Below are positions 25,247 to 36,247 of a stretch of 60,008 nucleotides of DNA, one piece after another. Location: positions 60,842-120,849 of the forward strand of contig NZ_VDMJ01000024.1 of assembly GCF_006335115.1 (NCBI RefSeq), given 5' to 3'. Under the pieces are notes generated by a model that did not search any database, was not told where the DNA came from, and saw only the letters and a program-made list of their open reading frames with translations. The stretch is from Streptomyces sp. NP160 (GTDB lineage: Bacteria > Actinomycetota > Actinomycetes > Actinomycetales > Quadrisphaeraceae). The position numbers and the translations under genes are program-made. Position 1 is the stretch's first letter. Each line of letters opens with the position of its first letter.

Positions 25247-25298
25247 GGGCGGCTGACCTGACCTGACCCAGAACAGCCAGCCCCCGAGGAGGTGTGCG

Positions 25299-26045
<747 letters not shown>

Positions 26046-26049
26046 GCGC

Positions 26050-26688
26050 TCACCGCGTCTTCGCGGGGAGCTTCCACTCCTTGGGCTGGGCCCGTGCCGC
26101 TGCGGCGGCGCGGGCCCACGCCGTCTGCGCCGCCGTGGGGGCGCCGGCGCTGCCGGCCACCGAGGCCAGGGGGTCGGCGTGGTACGCCGTGTCCTGTCCG
26201 GCCGCGAGGGCCGTGGGACCCCCGCGCCACAGGTGGCAGATCGCCAGCGCCAGCCCGTCGGCCGCGTCCGCCGGCCGGGGGGCCTCCGCCAGCGCGAGGA
26301 TCTTCGTGATCATCAGGGTGACCTGGGCCTTGTCGGCGCGGCCGTTGCCGGTGACGGCGGCCTTCACCTCGCTGGGCGTGTGGGTGGCCACCGGCAGCCC
26401 GTGCTGGGCCGCCAGCATCATGGCGATGCCGCTGGCCTGCGCCGTCCCCATGATCGTGGAGACGTCGTTGCGGGCGAAGACCCGCTCCACGGCCACCGCG
26501 TCGGGCAGGCACTCCCTCAGGACGGCGGTCAGCCCGTCCGCCACCTGCAGCAGCCGCTGTGCCAGCGGCAGCTCGGGCTCCGTGCGCACCACGCCCACGG
26601 CCACGAGCTTCGCCCGGCGCCCGGGCAGGCCGTCCACCACGCCCCACCCGCAGCGGGTGAGGCCCGGGTCGACCCCCAGCACGCGCAC
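26050..26688 (-). CDS. ruvC: Crossover junction endodeoxyribonuclease RuvC
   Basis: 212 residues, slightly long. RuvC resolves Holliday junctions. The catalytic acids are visible: D7 in VLGVDPGL, E in [14 protein letters not shown], and the C-terminal [32 protein letters not shown] is the DNA-binding loop. The C-terminus has an Ala-rich extension of about 40 residues. GTG at 26688 with GAGGCT six bases upstream. Oddity: it is on the minus strand, opposite to yebC and ruvAB, whereas these genes are normally colinear. No sign of decay; all active-site residues are intact. Confidence 0.95.
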   Translation of the reverse strand: MRVLGVDPGLTRCGWGVVDGLPGRRAKLVAVGVVRTEPELPLAQRLLQVADGLTAVLRECLPDAVAVERVFARNDVSTIMGTAQASGIAMMLAAQHGLPVATHTPSEVKAAVTGNGRADKAQVTLMITKILALAEAPRPADAADGLALAICHLWRGGPTALAAGQDTAYHADPLASVAGSAGAPTAAQTAWARAAAAARAQPKEWKLPAKTR

Positions 26689-26694
26689 CGACCC

Positions 26695-26790
26695 AGCCTC
26701 GCACGTCGCACGTCCGTTCGGGTGACAAGCCGTCACCGCGCGTCACGCCGCCTCCGGGGTCCGCGGGCTGTCGGTGCCGCGTGCGAGGCT
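26695..26790. repeat. 11-bp inverted repeat forming divergent ruvC/ruvA promoters
   Basis: AGCCTCGCACG (26695-26705) and its exact complement CGTGCGAGGCT (26780-26790) flank the ruvC-ruvA intergenic region. Each arm contains GAGGCT reading toward its gene at promoter distance (six bases to the ruvC GTG, 17 to the ruvA ATG). They may be matched -10 elements, one regulator bound at both, or a mark left by the ruvC inversion. Confidence 0.7.
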
Positions 26791-26807
26791 TCCCGGGTGA
26801 TGTCGTC

Positions 26808-27454
26808 ATGATCGCCTCGGTGCGCGGCACCGTGCTCTCCCTGCGCCTCGACGGCGTCGTCGTGGAGGTCGGGGGCGTCGGCATGCTCGTCCACACCACG
26901 CCGCGCGCCCTGGCGGACCTGCGTCGCGGCTCCGAGGCGCTCCTCCACACCAGCCTCGTGGTCCGGGAGGACTCCCTCACCCTGTTCGGCTTCGCCGAGG
27001 CCGACGAGCGCGAGGTGTTCGAGGTGCTGCAGTCCGTCACGGGGGTCGGCCCGCGCCTGGCGCTCGCCGTGCTGGCGGTGCACTCGCCGGAGGAGCTGCG
27101 CGTCGCGGTCGCCTCGCAGGACCTGGTGGCGCTCAAGCGCGTGCCCGGCATCGGGCAGAAGGGCGCCCAGCGCATGGTGCTCGACCTGGCCGACAGGATC
27201 GGCGCGCCCAGCGGCGAGGTCCCCGCTGCGCGGTCCGGCCGCGCCGCTGCGGCGCCCGCGCCGGTGGCGGCGAGGCCCGCGCCCTCACCCGTGGTGGAGG
27301 CGCTGGTCGGCTTCGGCTTCAGCGCCAAGCAGGCCGAGGACGCCGTGGCCGCGGTGACCGAGGGCAGCGGCGGGGACGCCGTGGACGGCGACGGGTCGAG
27401 CGCGGACCTCGCCACCACGCTGCGCGCCGCGCTGCGCCACCTCGGGCGCCACTG

Positions 27455-27455
<1 letters not shown>
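26808..27455 (+). CDS. ruvA: Holliday junction branch migration protein RuvA
   Basis: 215 residues. N-terminal OB domain ([20 protein letters not shown]), two helix-hairpin-helix motifs ([14 protein letters not shown] and [18 protein letters not shown]) and, after an Ala/Pro-rich linker, the C-terminal RuvB-binding domain ([18 protein letters not shown]). RuvA binds the four-way junction and loads RuvB. The ATG at 26808 is chosen because family homology begins there. Stop and ruvB start share one base (TGATG). Confidence 0.95.
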
Positions 27456-28630
<1,175 letters not shown>

Positions 28631-28641
28631 GGTCGCTGCCG

Positions 28642-29016
28642 ATGGACGCCTTGATCCTGCTGCTCCCGATCGCCCTCCTGCTCTTCCTCATCCTCCGAGG
28701 ACGCAAGCAGCAGCGGGCGGTCTCCGACCTGCAGTCGACCCTGGCCGTCGGCCAGCGCGTCATGACGGCCTCCGGCCTGTACGGCACCGTCGTCGAGCTG
28801 GGCGACACCACCGTCGACCTCGAGACCTCTCCGGGCGTGCGCCTCACGTGGGCCCGGGCCGCGGTCGCCCGCGTCGTCGACACCCCCGGTGCCGACGACG
28901 GCGCCACGAGCACCACCTCGACCACCGACCCGGAGGCCCTGCCGCCGGCCGCCGGTGGCACCGCCCCCGGCGCCGCGGGCCCCTCCGCCGAGGCGCCGGA
29001 GCGCCACGACCGCTGA
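28642..29016 (+). CDS. yajC: Preprotein translocase accessory subunit YajC
   Basis: 124 residues. A single N-terminal membrane segment (LILLLPIALLLFLIL), then RGRKQQRAVSDLQSTLAVGQRVMTASGLYGTVVELGD-like sequence, the classic YajC body (VGQRVMTASGLYGTV), and a Thr/Pro/Ala-rich disordered tail. It associates with SecDF and the Sec channel. Located directly before secD and secF. ATG at 28642 with TAGGGT eight bases upstream. Confidence 0.94.
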   Translation: MDALILLLPIALLLFLILRGRKQQRAVSDLQSTLAVGQRVMTASGLYGTVVELGDTTVDLETSPGVRLTWARAAVARVVDTPGADDGATSTTSTTDPEALPPAAGGTAPGAAGPSAEAPERHDR

Positions 29017-29082
29017 TCCCGCGCCGCACCAGCGCCGCTCACCGCCGACCCCCGGGCCGGCCTCCGTCCGGAAGAGACCCCG

Positions 29083-31248
29083 TTGGCACGCTCACGCTCC
29101 TCAACGTCCCGCGCCAAGCGCTCCCTGCTCTGGCTGACGGCGCTCGTCGTCGCCCTCGTCGCCGGCCTCGGCTCGGCGGTGCAGTGGAGCACCGCCACCT
29201 GGACGCCCAAGCTGGCGCTCGACCTGGCCGGCGGCACCCAGATCATCCTGACCCCGCAGCTGCGGGGCGGTGAGAGCGCCGACCAGATCACCCCGCAGAC
29301 CATCGCGGACGCGATCACGATCATCCGCCAGCGCGTCGACTCCTCGGGTCTGACAGAGGCGGAGATCACCAGCTCCGGCGGCAACAACATCGTCGTCAGC
29401 CTCCCCGGCGACCCCGCCGAGCAGGCGGGCGCCGTCGAGCTCGTCTCCCAGTCCGCGCAGATGCGGTTCCGGCCGGTGCTGTACACCGAGCCGGCCGGCG
29501 CGGCGGCGGCGCCAGCTCCGACCGACGGCGCGACGCCGGGCGCCACCGACGGCGCGACGCCGGGCGCCACCGACGGCGCGACGCCGGGCGCCACCCCGGC
29601 GGCCACCGACGGTGCGACCCCGGCAGCCACGGACGGTTCGACGCCCGCGGCGACGTCCGAGCAGACCGCCGCGCCGGCGGAGAGCCAGCAGGGGAGCCGC
29701 CTGCCCGGCGCGCTCCTCTCCGGTGCCTCCCCCGCGGCCGCGTCGACCGACCCGGCCGCCGCTGCGACGCCCGCGGCCACGGACGCCGCCAGCCCGGCGG
29801 CGACCGACGCGGCGAGCCCGGCGGCGACCGACGCGGCGAGCCCGGCGGCGACCGACGCGGCGAGCCCGGCGGCCACGCCGGCGCCGAGCCCCACCAGCCC
29901 GAGCGACCTGAGCCAGATCACCCCGGAGCTGTACGCGCAGTTCCAGGCGCTGGACTGCAGCAACCCGGTGGCCGTCGGCCAGCAGCTGGACGACGTCGCC
30001 GACGGCCCGATCGTCACGTGCGCCACCGACGGCACCGAGAAGTTCATCCTCGGGCCCGTCGAGGTCGAGGGCACCGACATCAGCGACGCCACCGCGGGCC
30101 TGGAGACCACCAGCACCGGGGCCACCACCAACCGCTGGGTCGTCAACCTCAGCTTCGACAGCCGCGGCGCCGAGGAGTTCGGCGCCACCTCGACCCGCCT
30201 GTTCGGGCTGCAGGCCCCGCAGAACCGGTTCGCCATCGTGCTGGACGGGACCGTCGTGTCGTCGCCGACGATCAACGGCCCGATCACCGACGGCAACGCC
30301 CAGATCAGCGGGAACTTCACGCAGGAGTCAGCCACCACGCTGGCCAACCAGCTGAAGTTCGGCGCGCTGCCGATCTCCTTCGAGACCCAGAGCGTCGACC
30401 GGATCTCCGCGGTGCTGGGCTCCGAGCAGCTCGAGCGCGGCCTGCTCGCCGGCGCGATCGGCCTTGTGCTCGTGGTCCTGTACTCCCTGGCGCAGTACCG
30501 AGCGCTCGGCCTCGTCACCGTGGCCAGCCTCGTGCTCGCCGCCGGCATCTCCTACCTGGTCACGGTGCTCCTGGGCTGGTACCAGGGCTACCGCCTCAGC
30601 CTCGCGGGCGTCGCCGGCTTCATCGTCTCGATCGGCATCACCGCCGACTCGTTCATCGTCTTCTTCGAGCGCGTCCGCGACGAGGTCCGCGAGGGCAGGT
30701 CCCTGACGTCGGCGGTGGAGACCGGCTGGGCCCGCGCGCGCCGGACGATCATCATCTCCGACGTCGTGAACTTCATGGCCGCGGCGGTGCTGTACTTCCT
30801 CGCCGTCGGCGGGGTGAAGGGCTTCGCCTTCATCCTGGGCCTCACAACCGTCATCGACCTGCTGGTCGTCGTGCTCTTCACCCACCCCGTCCTCGTGCTG
30901 CTGGCCCGCCGGAGGTTCTTCGCCTCGGGCCACACGCTGTCCGGGTTCGACGGGGAGCGGCTCGGCAGGTCTCCCGCCTACGCCGGTCGAGGGCGCGTGC
31001 GCACCCCCGCCGAGCGCGCGCCGCGCGTCGAGCGGTCGCGCTCGAAGGACGCCGACGACGCGGCGTCCCCCGGCGGCTTCGACGACCTCGACGACGGCGC
31101 CGGGCGCCGCGAGCCGGTGACCACCGGCTCAGGGGGCCGCACCACCATCGCCCAGCGCCGCGCCGCGGAGGCCGCGCGCCAGCGCAGCGCCGACGGGGAC
31201 GACGGCGGCAGCTCCGCCGGCTCCGGCACGACCACCGAGGAGCGCTGA
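29083..31248 (+). CDS. secD: Protein translocase subunit SecD with repetitive periplasmic insertion
   Basis: 721 residues, well above the roughly 550-620 usual for actinobacterial SecD. Six membrane segments are expected: one near the N-terminus (SLLWLTALVVALVAGLGS) and five in the C-terminal half (from GLLAGAIGLVLVVLYSL to VIDLLVVVLFTHPVLVLL). The first extracytoplasmic domain starts normally (LDLAGGTQIILTP, RVDSSGLTEAEI) but is split by a low-complexity Ala/Thr/Pro/Asp insert at about residues 140-275, encoded by 24-bp DNA repeats. The domain then resumes (FNLSF-type NLSFDSRGAEEF, NRFAIVLDGTVVSSPTI). SecD with SecF uses the proton gradient to help export. TTG start at 29083 with GGAAGAG upstream; a hydrophilic tail of about 100 residues follows the last helix. 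Confidence 0.94.
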   Translation: MARSRSSTSRAKRSLLWLTALVVALVAGLGSAVQWSTATWTPKLALDLAGGTQIILTPQLRGGESADQITPQTIADAITIIRQRVDSSGLTEAEITSSGGNNIVVSLPGDPAEQAGAVELVSQSAQMRFRPVLYTEPAGAAAAPAPTDGATPGATDGATPGATDGATPGATPAATDGATPAATDGSTPAATSEQTAAPAESQQGSRLPGALLSGASPAAASTDPAAAATPAATDAASPAATDAASPAATDAASPAATDAASPAATPAPSPTSPSDLSQITPELYAQFQALDCSNPVAVGQQLDDVADGPIVTCATDGTEKFILGPVEVEGTDISDATAGLETTSTGATTNRWVVNLSFDSRGAEEFGATSTRLFGLQAPQNRFAIVLDGTVVSSPTINGPITDGNAQISGNFTQESATTLANQLKFGALPISFETQSVDRISAVLGSEQLERGLLAGAIGLVLVVLYSLAQYRALGLVTVASLVLAAGISYLVTVLLGWYQGYRLSLAGVAGFIVSIGITADSFIVFFERVRDEVREGRSLTSAVETGWARARRTIIISDVVNFMAAAVLYFLAVGGVKGFAFILGLTTVIDLLVVVLFTHPVLVLLARRRFFASGHTLSGFDGERLGRSPAYAGRGRVRTPAERAPRVERSRSKDADDAASPGGFDDLDDGAGRREPVTTGSGGRTTIAQRRAAEAARQRSADGDDGGSSAGSGTTTEER
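29521..29592 (+). repeat. 24-bp minisatellite in secD, three exact copies
   Basis: Unit ACCGACGGCGCGACGCCGGG plus CGCC, encoding TDGATPGA. Three exact copies at 29521-29544, 29545-29568 and 29569-29592, then degenerate copies to about 29653. All keep the reading frame. Confidence 0.9.
29776..29871 (+). repeat. Second 24-bp minisatellite in secD, four copies
   Basis: One slightly divergent unit (29776-29799) and three identical ones (29800-29871), encoding ATDAASPA. Unit length equals that of the first array, and the frame is kept. Confidence 0.9.
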
Positions 31249-31249
31249 C

Positions 31250-32407
31250 GTGCCGTCCTTCTCCCAGCTCGGGAACGACCTCTACACCGGCCGGCGCGGC
31301 ATCGACGTCATGCGCACGCGCCGCACCTGGTACGTCGTCGCAGCGGTCCTGGTGGGCCTGTCGGTGGTGCTGCTGCTGACCAAGGGCCTCAACGCGGGCA
31401 TCGAGTTCCGCGGCGGGTCGGAGTTCCGCGTCTCCGACGTGGCCACCACCTCGCAGGACCCCGCGGAGTCCGCCGTCAGGTCGGTCGTGCCCGACGGCGA
31501 GCCGCCGCGCATCTCCACCGTCGGCGACAACGCCGTCCGCGTGCAGACGGAGCAGCTCAGCCAGCAGCAGACCGACGCCGTCGCGAGCGCCCTGGCGCAG
31601 GGCTACGGGGTGCCGGCCGGCAACGTCACGGCCTCCTTCGTCGGGCCCAGCTGGGGCGCGGACGTCACGACCAACGCGCTCCTGGGCCTGGGGATCTTCG
31701 TCCTGCTCGCCGCGGTGGTGCTGGCGCTGTACTTCCGCACCTGGAAGATGTCGGTGGCCGCGCTGGTCGCGCTGGTCCACGACGTGGTCATCACCGCGGG
31801 CGTCTACTCGCTGTCGGGCTTCGAGGTCACGCCGGCCACGGTCATCGGCTTCCTGACGATCCTCGGGTACTCGCTGTACGACACCGTGGTGGTCTTCGAC
31901 AAGATCCGCGAGAACACCGAGCACGTGCTGTCGAGCAGCTCGAGGACCTTCGCCGAGGCGGCCAACCTCGCGGTCAACCAGACGCTGGTGCGGTCGATCA
32001 ACACCTCCGTGGTGGCGCTGCTGCCCGTCGCGTCGATCCTCTTCATCGGCGCCCTGCTCCTGGGTGCGGGCACGCTGCGCGACATCTCCCTGGCGCTCTT
32101 CGTCGGGATCATCGCCGGCACCTACTCCTCGGTGTTCCTCGCGCCGCCGCTGTACGTGCAGATGCGCGAGCGCGAGCCCGACATCGCCCGCCAGCGCGAC
32201 AAGGTGCTGGCGCGCCGCGGAGGCACCGCCGTGGCCACCACGGGGTCGGCCCCCGCGGTGGCCGCCGCGGGTGCCGAGGGCGGGGAGGTCACCTCGACCG
32301 GGACGACGACGGCGGTGCTCGAGCGCCCGTCCGCGCGGCGCGCCCCGCGCTCTCCCTCCGGCGGTCAGCGCAGCCAGCCGCGCCGCCCGGGCGGACGCCG
32401 CCGGTGA
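31250..32407 (+). CDS. secF: Protein translocase subunit SecF
   Basis: 385 residues. Six membrane segments; N-terminal LYTGRRGIDVMRTRRTWYVVAA, then FRGGSEFRV and, in the C-terminal half, VHDVVITAGVYSL, FLTILGYSLYDTVVVFDKIREN and the segment RSINTSVVALLPVASILF. It pairs with SecD in the membrane. GTG at 31250, one base after the secD stop, with the two clearly cotranscribed. A basic, Ala/Gly-rich C-terminal tail of about 75 residues is cytoplasmic. Confidence 0.95.
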   Translation: MPSFSQLGNDLYTGRRGIDVMRTRRTWYVVAAVLVGLSVVLLLTKGLNAGIEFRGGSEFRVSDVATTSQDPAESAVRSVVPDGEPPRISTVGDNAVRVQTEQLSQQQTDAVASALAQGYGVPAGNVTASFVGPSWGADVTTNALLGLGIFVLLAAVVLALYFRTWKMSVAALVALVHDVVITAGVYSLSGFEVTPATVIGFLTILGYSLYDTVVVFDKIRENTEHVLSSSSRTFAEAANLAVNQTLVRSINTSVVALLPVASILFIGALLLGAGTLRDISLALFVGIIAGTYSSVFLAPPLYVQMREREPDIARQRDKVLARRGGTAVATTGSAPAVAAAGAEGGEVTSTGTTTAVLERPSARRAPRSPSGGQRSQPRRPGGRRR

Positions 32408-32435
32408 CCGCGCCGCTGACCGGGACGACGTGCCG

Positions 32436-33029
32436 ATGAGCAGCAGCGAGCACCGCGCCACCCACCGCGCGACCACCGCCGACGACGACGCCGCCGGCCT
32501 CCTGGGGCTGCTGCGCGCCGTGCCGGACCACCCCGCGCCCGGCATCACCTTCTGGGACATCACGCCGCTGCTCGGCGACGCTGCGGCGCTGTCCCGGGCC
32601 ACCGGTGCGCTGGCCGAGGCGGCGCGCGCGATGCCCGGAGGCGGCGTCGACCTGGTCGCCGGCGTGGAGGCGCGCGGCTTCGTGCTGGGCGCGCCGCTGG
32701 CCCTGGCGCTGGGCGCCGGCTTCGTGCCGCTGCGCAAGGCGGGCAAGCTCCCGTGGCGGACCGTCCGGCAGGACTACTCCCTCGAGTACGGCGAGGCGTC
32801 CATCGAGGCCCACGAGGACGCCGTCCCCGCGGGGGCGCGCGTGCTCGTCATCGACGACGTCCTCGCCACGGGCGGCACCGCCTCGGCGGCGTGCGCGCTG
32901 GTGAGGCGCCTCGGCGGCGAGCTGGCGGGCGCGCTCTTCCTCCTGGAGCTCACCGACCTCCCCGGCCGTGCGGCGCTCGCCGGCGCGCTGGGCGGCGCTC
33001 CCGTCAGCGCCGTCCTCCGGACCCCCTGA
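32436..33029 (+). CDS. apt: Adenine phosphoribosyltransferase
   Basis: 197 residues, about 20 longer than E. coli Apt through an N-terminal His/Thr/Asp-rich stretch. It salvages adenine to AMP using [12 protein letters not shown] is the conserved Apt segment, [16 protein letters not shown] and [11 protein letters not shown] follow, and the PRPP loop is [17 protein letters not shown] at 32436 chosen; it follows secF by 28 bases and precedes rel, the same order as in mycobacteria (secF-apt-relA). Confidence 0.94.
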   Translation: MSSSEHRATHRATTADDDAAGLLGLLRAVPDHPAPGITFWDITPLLGDAAALSRATGALAEAARAMPGGGVDLVAGVEARGFVLGAPLALALGAGFVPLRKAGKLPWRTVRQDYSLEYGEASIEAHEDAVPAGARVLVIDDVLATGGTASAACALVRRLGGELAGALFLLELTDLPGRAALAGALGGAPVSAVLRTP

Positions 33030-33044
33030 GCCAGCGCGTCCCAC

Positions 33045-33128
33045 CCGCAGCCGAGCGCCTGGTCGCGGTCCGGAGGGTGCCAGGGACCGCAGCCGAGCGC
33101 TCGGTCGCGGTTCGGGGAGGCCCGGGAA
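33045..33128. repeat. Two 42-bp direct repeats upstream of rel
   Basis: Unit from 33045 (CCGCAGCCGAGCGC, then GGTCGCGGT) is repeated at 33087 with several substitutions in its second half. It fills the apt-rel gap upstream of the rel -10 element. Confidence 0.75.
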
Positions 33129-33163
33129 CGGGCGGGGACCGGGGAGCGCTGACCGCCTCGCCG

Positions 33164-33169
33164 TAGACT
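33164..33169 (+). promoter_or_regulatory. Putative -10 element of rel
   Basis: TAGACT, 26 bases before the first GTG of rel, leaving a short leader with GGGAGG. Confidence 0.5.
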
Positions 33170-33195
33170 CGGCGCACCCAGCGGGCCCGGGAGGT

Positions 33196-35580
33196 GTGGT
33201 GGACCAGACAGCGCAGTCGCCGTCGTCGGTGGGCGCAGGTGGCGCCGTCGACGCGAGCAGCCCCCAGCCGCCAGCCCCGGCACCCCCGGCGCCCGTGCCG
33301 GCCCAGACGCCGGGCGAGGCCGACGCGCCACCGCCGGGCAACGGCATCCGCCGCCGCCTGGCCCGCCTCGGCACCCGTGCGCCCACCACGCCGGCGGCCC
33401 TGGAGCCGCTGCTCACGGCGGTGCGCGCCAACCACCCCCGCGCGGACACCGCCGTCCTGGAGCGCGCCTACGCCGTCGCCGAGAAGGCCCACCGCGGCCA
33501 GCGCCGCAAGAGCGGCGACCCGTACATCACCCACCCCGTGGCCGTGGCGACGATCCTCGCCGAGCTGGGCATGACGCCGCCCACCCTGGCCGCCGCCCTC
33601 CTGCACGACACGGTGGAGGACACCGGGTACGCCCTCGCCGAGCTGCGCCGCGAGTTCGGCGACGAGGTCGCCGACCTGGTCGACGGCGTCACCAAGCTCG
33701 ACAAGGTCACCTACGGCGACGCCGCCCAGGCCGAGACCGTGCGCAAGATGGTCGTGGCGATGGCCAAGGACATCCGCGTGCTGGTCATCAAGCTGGCCGA
33801 CCGCCTCCACAACGCCCGCACCTGGAAGTTCGTGCCGGCGGCCTCGGCGGAGAAGAAGGCCCGGGAGACCCTCGAGATCTACGCCCCGCTGGCGCACCGC
33901 CTGGGCATGAACACCATCAAGTGGGAGCTGGAGGACCTCTCCTTCGCCACCCTCTACCCGCGCATGCACGAGGAGGTGGTGCGCCTCGTCGCCGAGCGCA
34001 CCCCCGCGCGCGAGGAGTACCTGGCCACCGTCCGCGAGCAGGTGAGCGCCGACCTGCGCGCCGCCAAGATCCGCGCGACGGTCTCCGGCCGGCCCAAGCA
34101 CTACTACTCCGTGTACCAGAAGATGATCGTGAGGGGCCACGACTTCACGGACATCTACGACCTGGTCGGCCTGCGCGTGCTGGTCGACACGGTCCGCGAC
34201 TGCTACGCCGTCCTCGGTGCGCTGCACGCGCGCTGGAACCCGGTGCCCGGCCGGTTCAAGGACTACATCGCGATGCCCAAGTTCAACATGTACCAGTCGC
34301 TGCACACGACGGTCGTGGGGCCCGAGGGCAAGGCCGTCGAGATCCAGATCCGCACCCACGACATGCACCGCCGCGCCGAGTACGGCGTGGCCGCGCACTG
34401 GAAGTACAAGGACGCCGCCGTCCGCGGGGTCGGTGCGGGCGGCAAGGGCAACCTCGAGGACATGTCCTGGCTGCGCCAGCTGGTCGACTGGCAGTCCGAG
34501 ACGGCCGACCCGGGGGAGTTCCTCGACAGCCTGCGCTTCGAGATCAACGCGCAGGAGGTCTTCGTCTTCACCCCCAAGGGCGAGGTCATGGGCCTGCCCG
34601 CCGGGTCCACGCCGGTGGACTTCGCCTACGCCGTCCACACCGAGGTCGGCCACCGCACCATGGGTGCGCGCGTCAACGGGCGCCTGGTGCCGCTGGAGAG
34701 CCAGCTCGACAACGGCGACGTCGTCGAGATCTTCACCTCCCGCGTCGAGGGCGCCGGGCCCAGCCGCGACTGGCTGACCTTCGTCAAGAGCCCCCGGGCC
34801 CGCAACAAGATCCGCGCGTGGTTCTCCAAGGAGCGCCGCGAGGAGGCCGTCGAGCAGGGCAAGGACGCCATCGCCAAGGCGATGCGCAAGCAGCACCTGC
34901 CCATCCAGCGGCTGATGAGCCACGAGGCCCTCGTGGGCCTGGCCAACGAGATGCGCTACGCCGACGTCTCCGCCCTGTACGCGGCCGTCGGCGAGGGGCA
35001 CGTCTCGGCGCAGTCGGTGGTGGAGAAGCTCGTCACCGCGCTCGGCGGGGAGGAGGGCGCCACCGAGGACCTCGCCGAGGCGACGCTGCCGTCGCCCGCC
35101 GTCCGGCGCCCCCGCACCGGCGACCCCGGCGTGGTGGTGAAGGGCGTCGACGACGTCTGGGTCAAGCTCGCGCGCTGCTGCACCCCCGTCCCCGGGGACC
35201 CGATCGTCGGCTTCGTCACCCGCGGCGCCGGCGTCTCGGTGCACCGCGAGGACTGCGGCAACGTGGTCGGCCTGCGCGCCGAGCCCGACCGCATCGTCGA
35301 GGTGGAGTGGGACGTCAGCTCCGCCAGCGTCTTCCTCGTGCAGATCCAGGTGGAGGCCCTCGACAGGTCCCGCCTGCTCTCGGACGTGACGAGGGTGCTG
35401 TCCGACAGCCACGTCAACATCCTGTCGGCCCAGGTCACCACCTCACGCGACCGCGTGGCCCTCTCGCGCTTCACCTTCGAGATGGCGGACGCCACCCACC
35501 TGGGCCACGTGATCAACGCGGTCCGCCGCGTGGACGGCGTCTTCGACGCCTACCGCGTCACCGGGAGCCGGCAGGCCTGA
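33196..35580 (+). CDS. rel: Bifunctional (p)ppGpp synthetase/hydrolase Rel
   Basis: About 794 residues. Domains in order: Pro/Ala-rich leader (1-60), HD hydrolase with LLHDTVEDT (about 136) and [12 protein letters not shown], synthetase with [24 protein letters not shown] and YQSLHTTV (about 365), TGS (about 453-515), helical region, zinc-type CC domain ([11 protein letters not shown], about 658) and ACT (about 711-790). Intact HD residues indicate a dual-function enzyme controlling the stringent response on the ribosome. Two adjacent GTG codons (33196, 33199) both fit; GGGAGG lies upstream. Its 3' end is overlapped by a minus-strand reading frame. Confidence 0.96.
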   Translation: MVDQTAQSPSSVGAGGAVDASSPQPPAPAPPAPVPAQTPGEADAPPPGNGIRRRLARLGTRAPTTPAALEPLLTAVRANHPRADTAVLERAYAVAEKAHRGQRRKSGDPYITHPVAVATILAELGMTPPTLAAALLHDTVEDTGYALAELRREFGDEVADLVDGVTKLDKVTYGDAAQAETVRKMVVAMAKDIRVLVIKLADRLHNARTWKFVPAASAEKKARETLEIYAPLAHRLGMNTIKWELEDLSFATLYPRMHEEVVRLVAERTPAREEYLATVREQVSADLRAAKIRATVSGRPKHYYSVYQKMIVRGHDFTDIYDLVGLRVLVDTVRDCYAVLGALHARWNPVPGRFKDYIAMPKFNMYQSLHTTVVGPEGKAVEIQIRTHDMHRRAEYGVAAHWKYKDAAVRGVGAGGKGNLEDMSWLRQLVDWQSETADPGEFLDSLRFEINAQEVFVFTPKGEVMGLPAGSTPVDFAYAVHTEVGHRTMGARVNGRLVPLESQLDNGDVVEIFTSRVEGAGPSRDWLTFVKSPRARNKIRAWFSKERREEAVEQGKDAIAKAMRKQHLPIQRLMSHEALVGLANEMRYADVSALYAAVGEGHVSAQSVVEKLVTALGGEEGATEDLAEATLPSPAVRRPRTGDPGVVVKGVDDVWVKLARCCTPVPGDPIVGFVTRGAGVSVHREDCGNVVGLRAEPDRIVEVEWDVSSASVFLVQIQVEALDRSRLLSDVTRVLSDSHVNILSAQVTTSRDRVALSRFTFEMADATHLGHVINAVRRVDGVFDAYRVTGSRQA

Positions 35581-36159
35581 GGCGGCCCGCTCGGGGGACC
35601 TCCGGGCCCCGGGCAGCCGGCGCAGCTGGCGGCGCCCGGCGCGCTGGCCCGGTCTGCGGCGGACGGCGAGGAGCGCCAGGGCCAGCGCCGGGTCGGCCCC
35701 CGCCGCCACCGCGGCCCGCAGCAGCGGGGCGGCCTCGCGCGCCGGGTGCCACAGCGCGATGTCCGTGGCGGTCCGCTCCAGCGTCGTGACCCGGACGCCG
35801 CCCACCACCTCCACGTGGTGCGCGGCCAGCAGCACGGCCCGGGTCCGCCTCCAGGCGGGGTCGCGGCGCGACCCGCCGGTGCGGCCGTGGGGGAGGACGA
35901 CGTCGACGACGCCGAGCCGGTCGAGCGCACCTCGCAGCCACAGCGCCGCGGCGCCACCGACGACGTCGCCAGGGTCGAGCCGCTGGGCCAGGAAGCCAGC
36001 CCGGGCGGCGCCCGAGGCCGCGGTGTCCGCCGGGAGGACGCCGTCGGCGGCGCTCACGAGCACGCCCTCGGCGACGAGGGCGGCGACGTCGCTGGGGGCC
36101 AGGGCCGTCTGCGGCGCCGCGGGCGCGTCGAGCAGCCAGGACAGTGCGGGGGAGACCAC
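35443..36159 (-). CDS. AbiEi antitoxin-like winged-helix protein, C-terminus overlapping rel
   Basis: About 238 residues if read to its stop. The N-terminal part ([21 protein letters not shown]) fits the winged-helix of AbiEi-type antitoxin/transcription factors and the middle ([34 protein letters not shown]) matches the same family, including the frameshifted homologue at 55.3 kb. Here the C-terminal nuclease-like domain is missing: after about residue 180 the frame becomes Arg/Gly/Ala-rich and runs 138 bases antisense into rel. It may be a decayed or truncated family member. GTG at 36159; an earlier in-frame start is possible. No AbiEii-type toxin gene is adjacent. Confidence 0.6.
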   Translation of the reverse strand: MVSPALSWLLDAPAAPQTALAPSDVAALVAEGVLVSAADGVLPADTAASGAARAGFLAQRLDPGDVVGGAAALWLRGALDRLGVVDVVLPHGRTGGSRRDPAWRRTRAVLLAAHHVEVVGGVRVTTLERTATDIALWHPAREAAPLLRAAVAAGADPALALALLAVRRRPGQRAGRRQLRRLPGARRSPERAASGLPAPGDAVGVEDAVHAADRVDHVAQVGGVRHLEGEAREGHAVA

Positions 36160-36212
36160 GCGCCCAGAGTGCCCGGACGGCGCGAGCACCCGCTCGCGCC
36201 GTCCACAGGCGA

Positions 36213-36240
36213 CCGGTCGGGCCCTGCCGGGCCCGACCGG
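36213..36240 (-). terminator. Perfect 12-bp hairpin after the DUF349 gene
   Basis: CCGGTCGGGCCC and its complement around loop TGCC, located eight bases beyond the stop of the minus-strand DUF349 gene. Confidence 0.8.
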
Positions 36241-36247
36241 GGAGCCG

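Noticed and set aside
29521-29871. CRISPR-like array
   Set aside because: Units are contiguous without spacers and encode an in-frame protein repeat.
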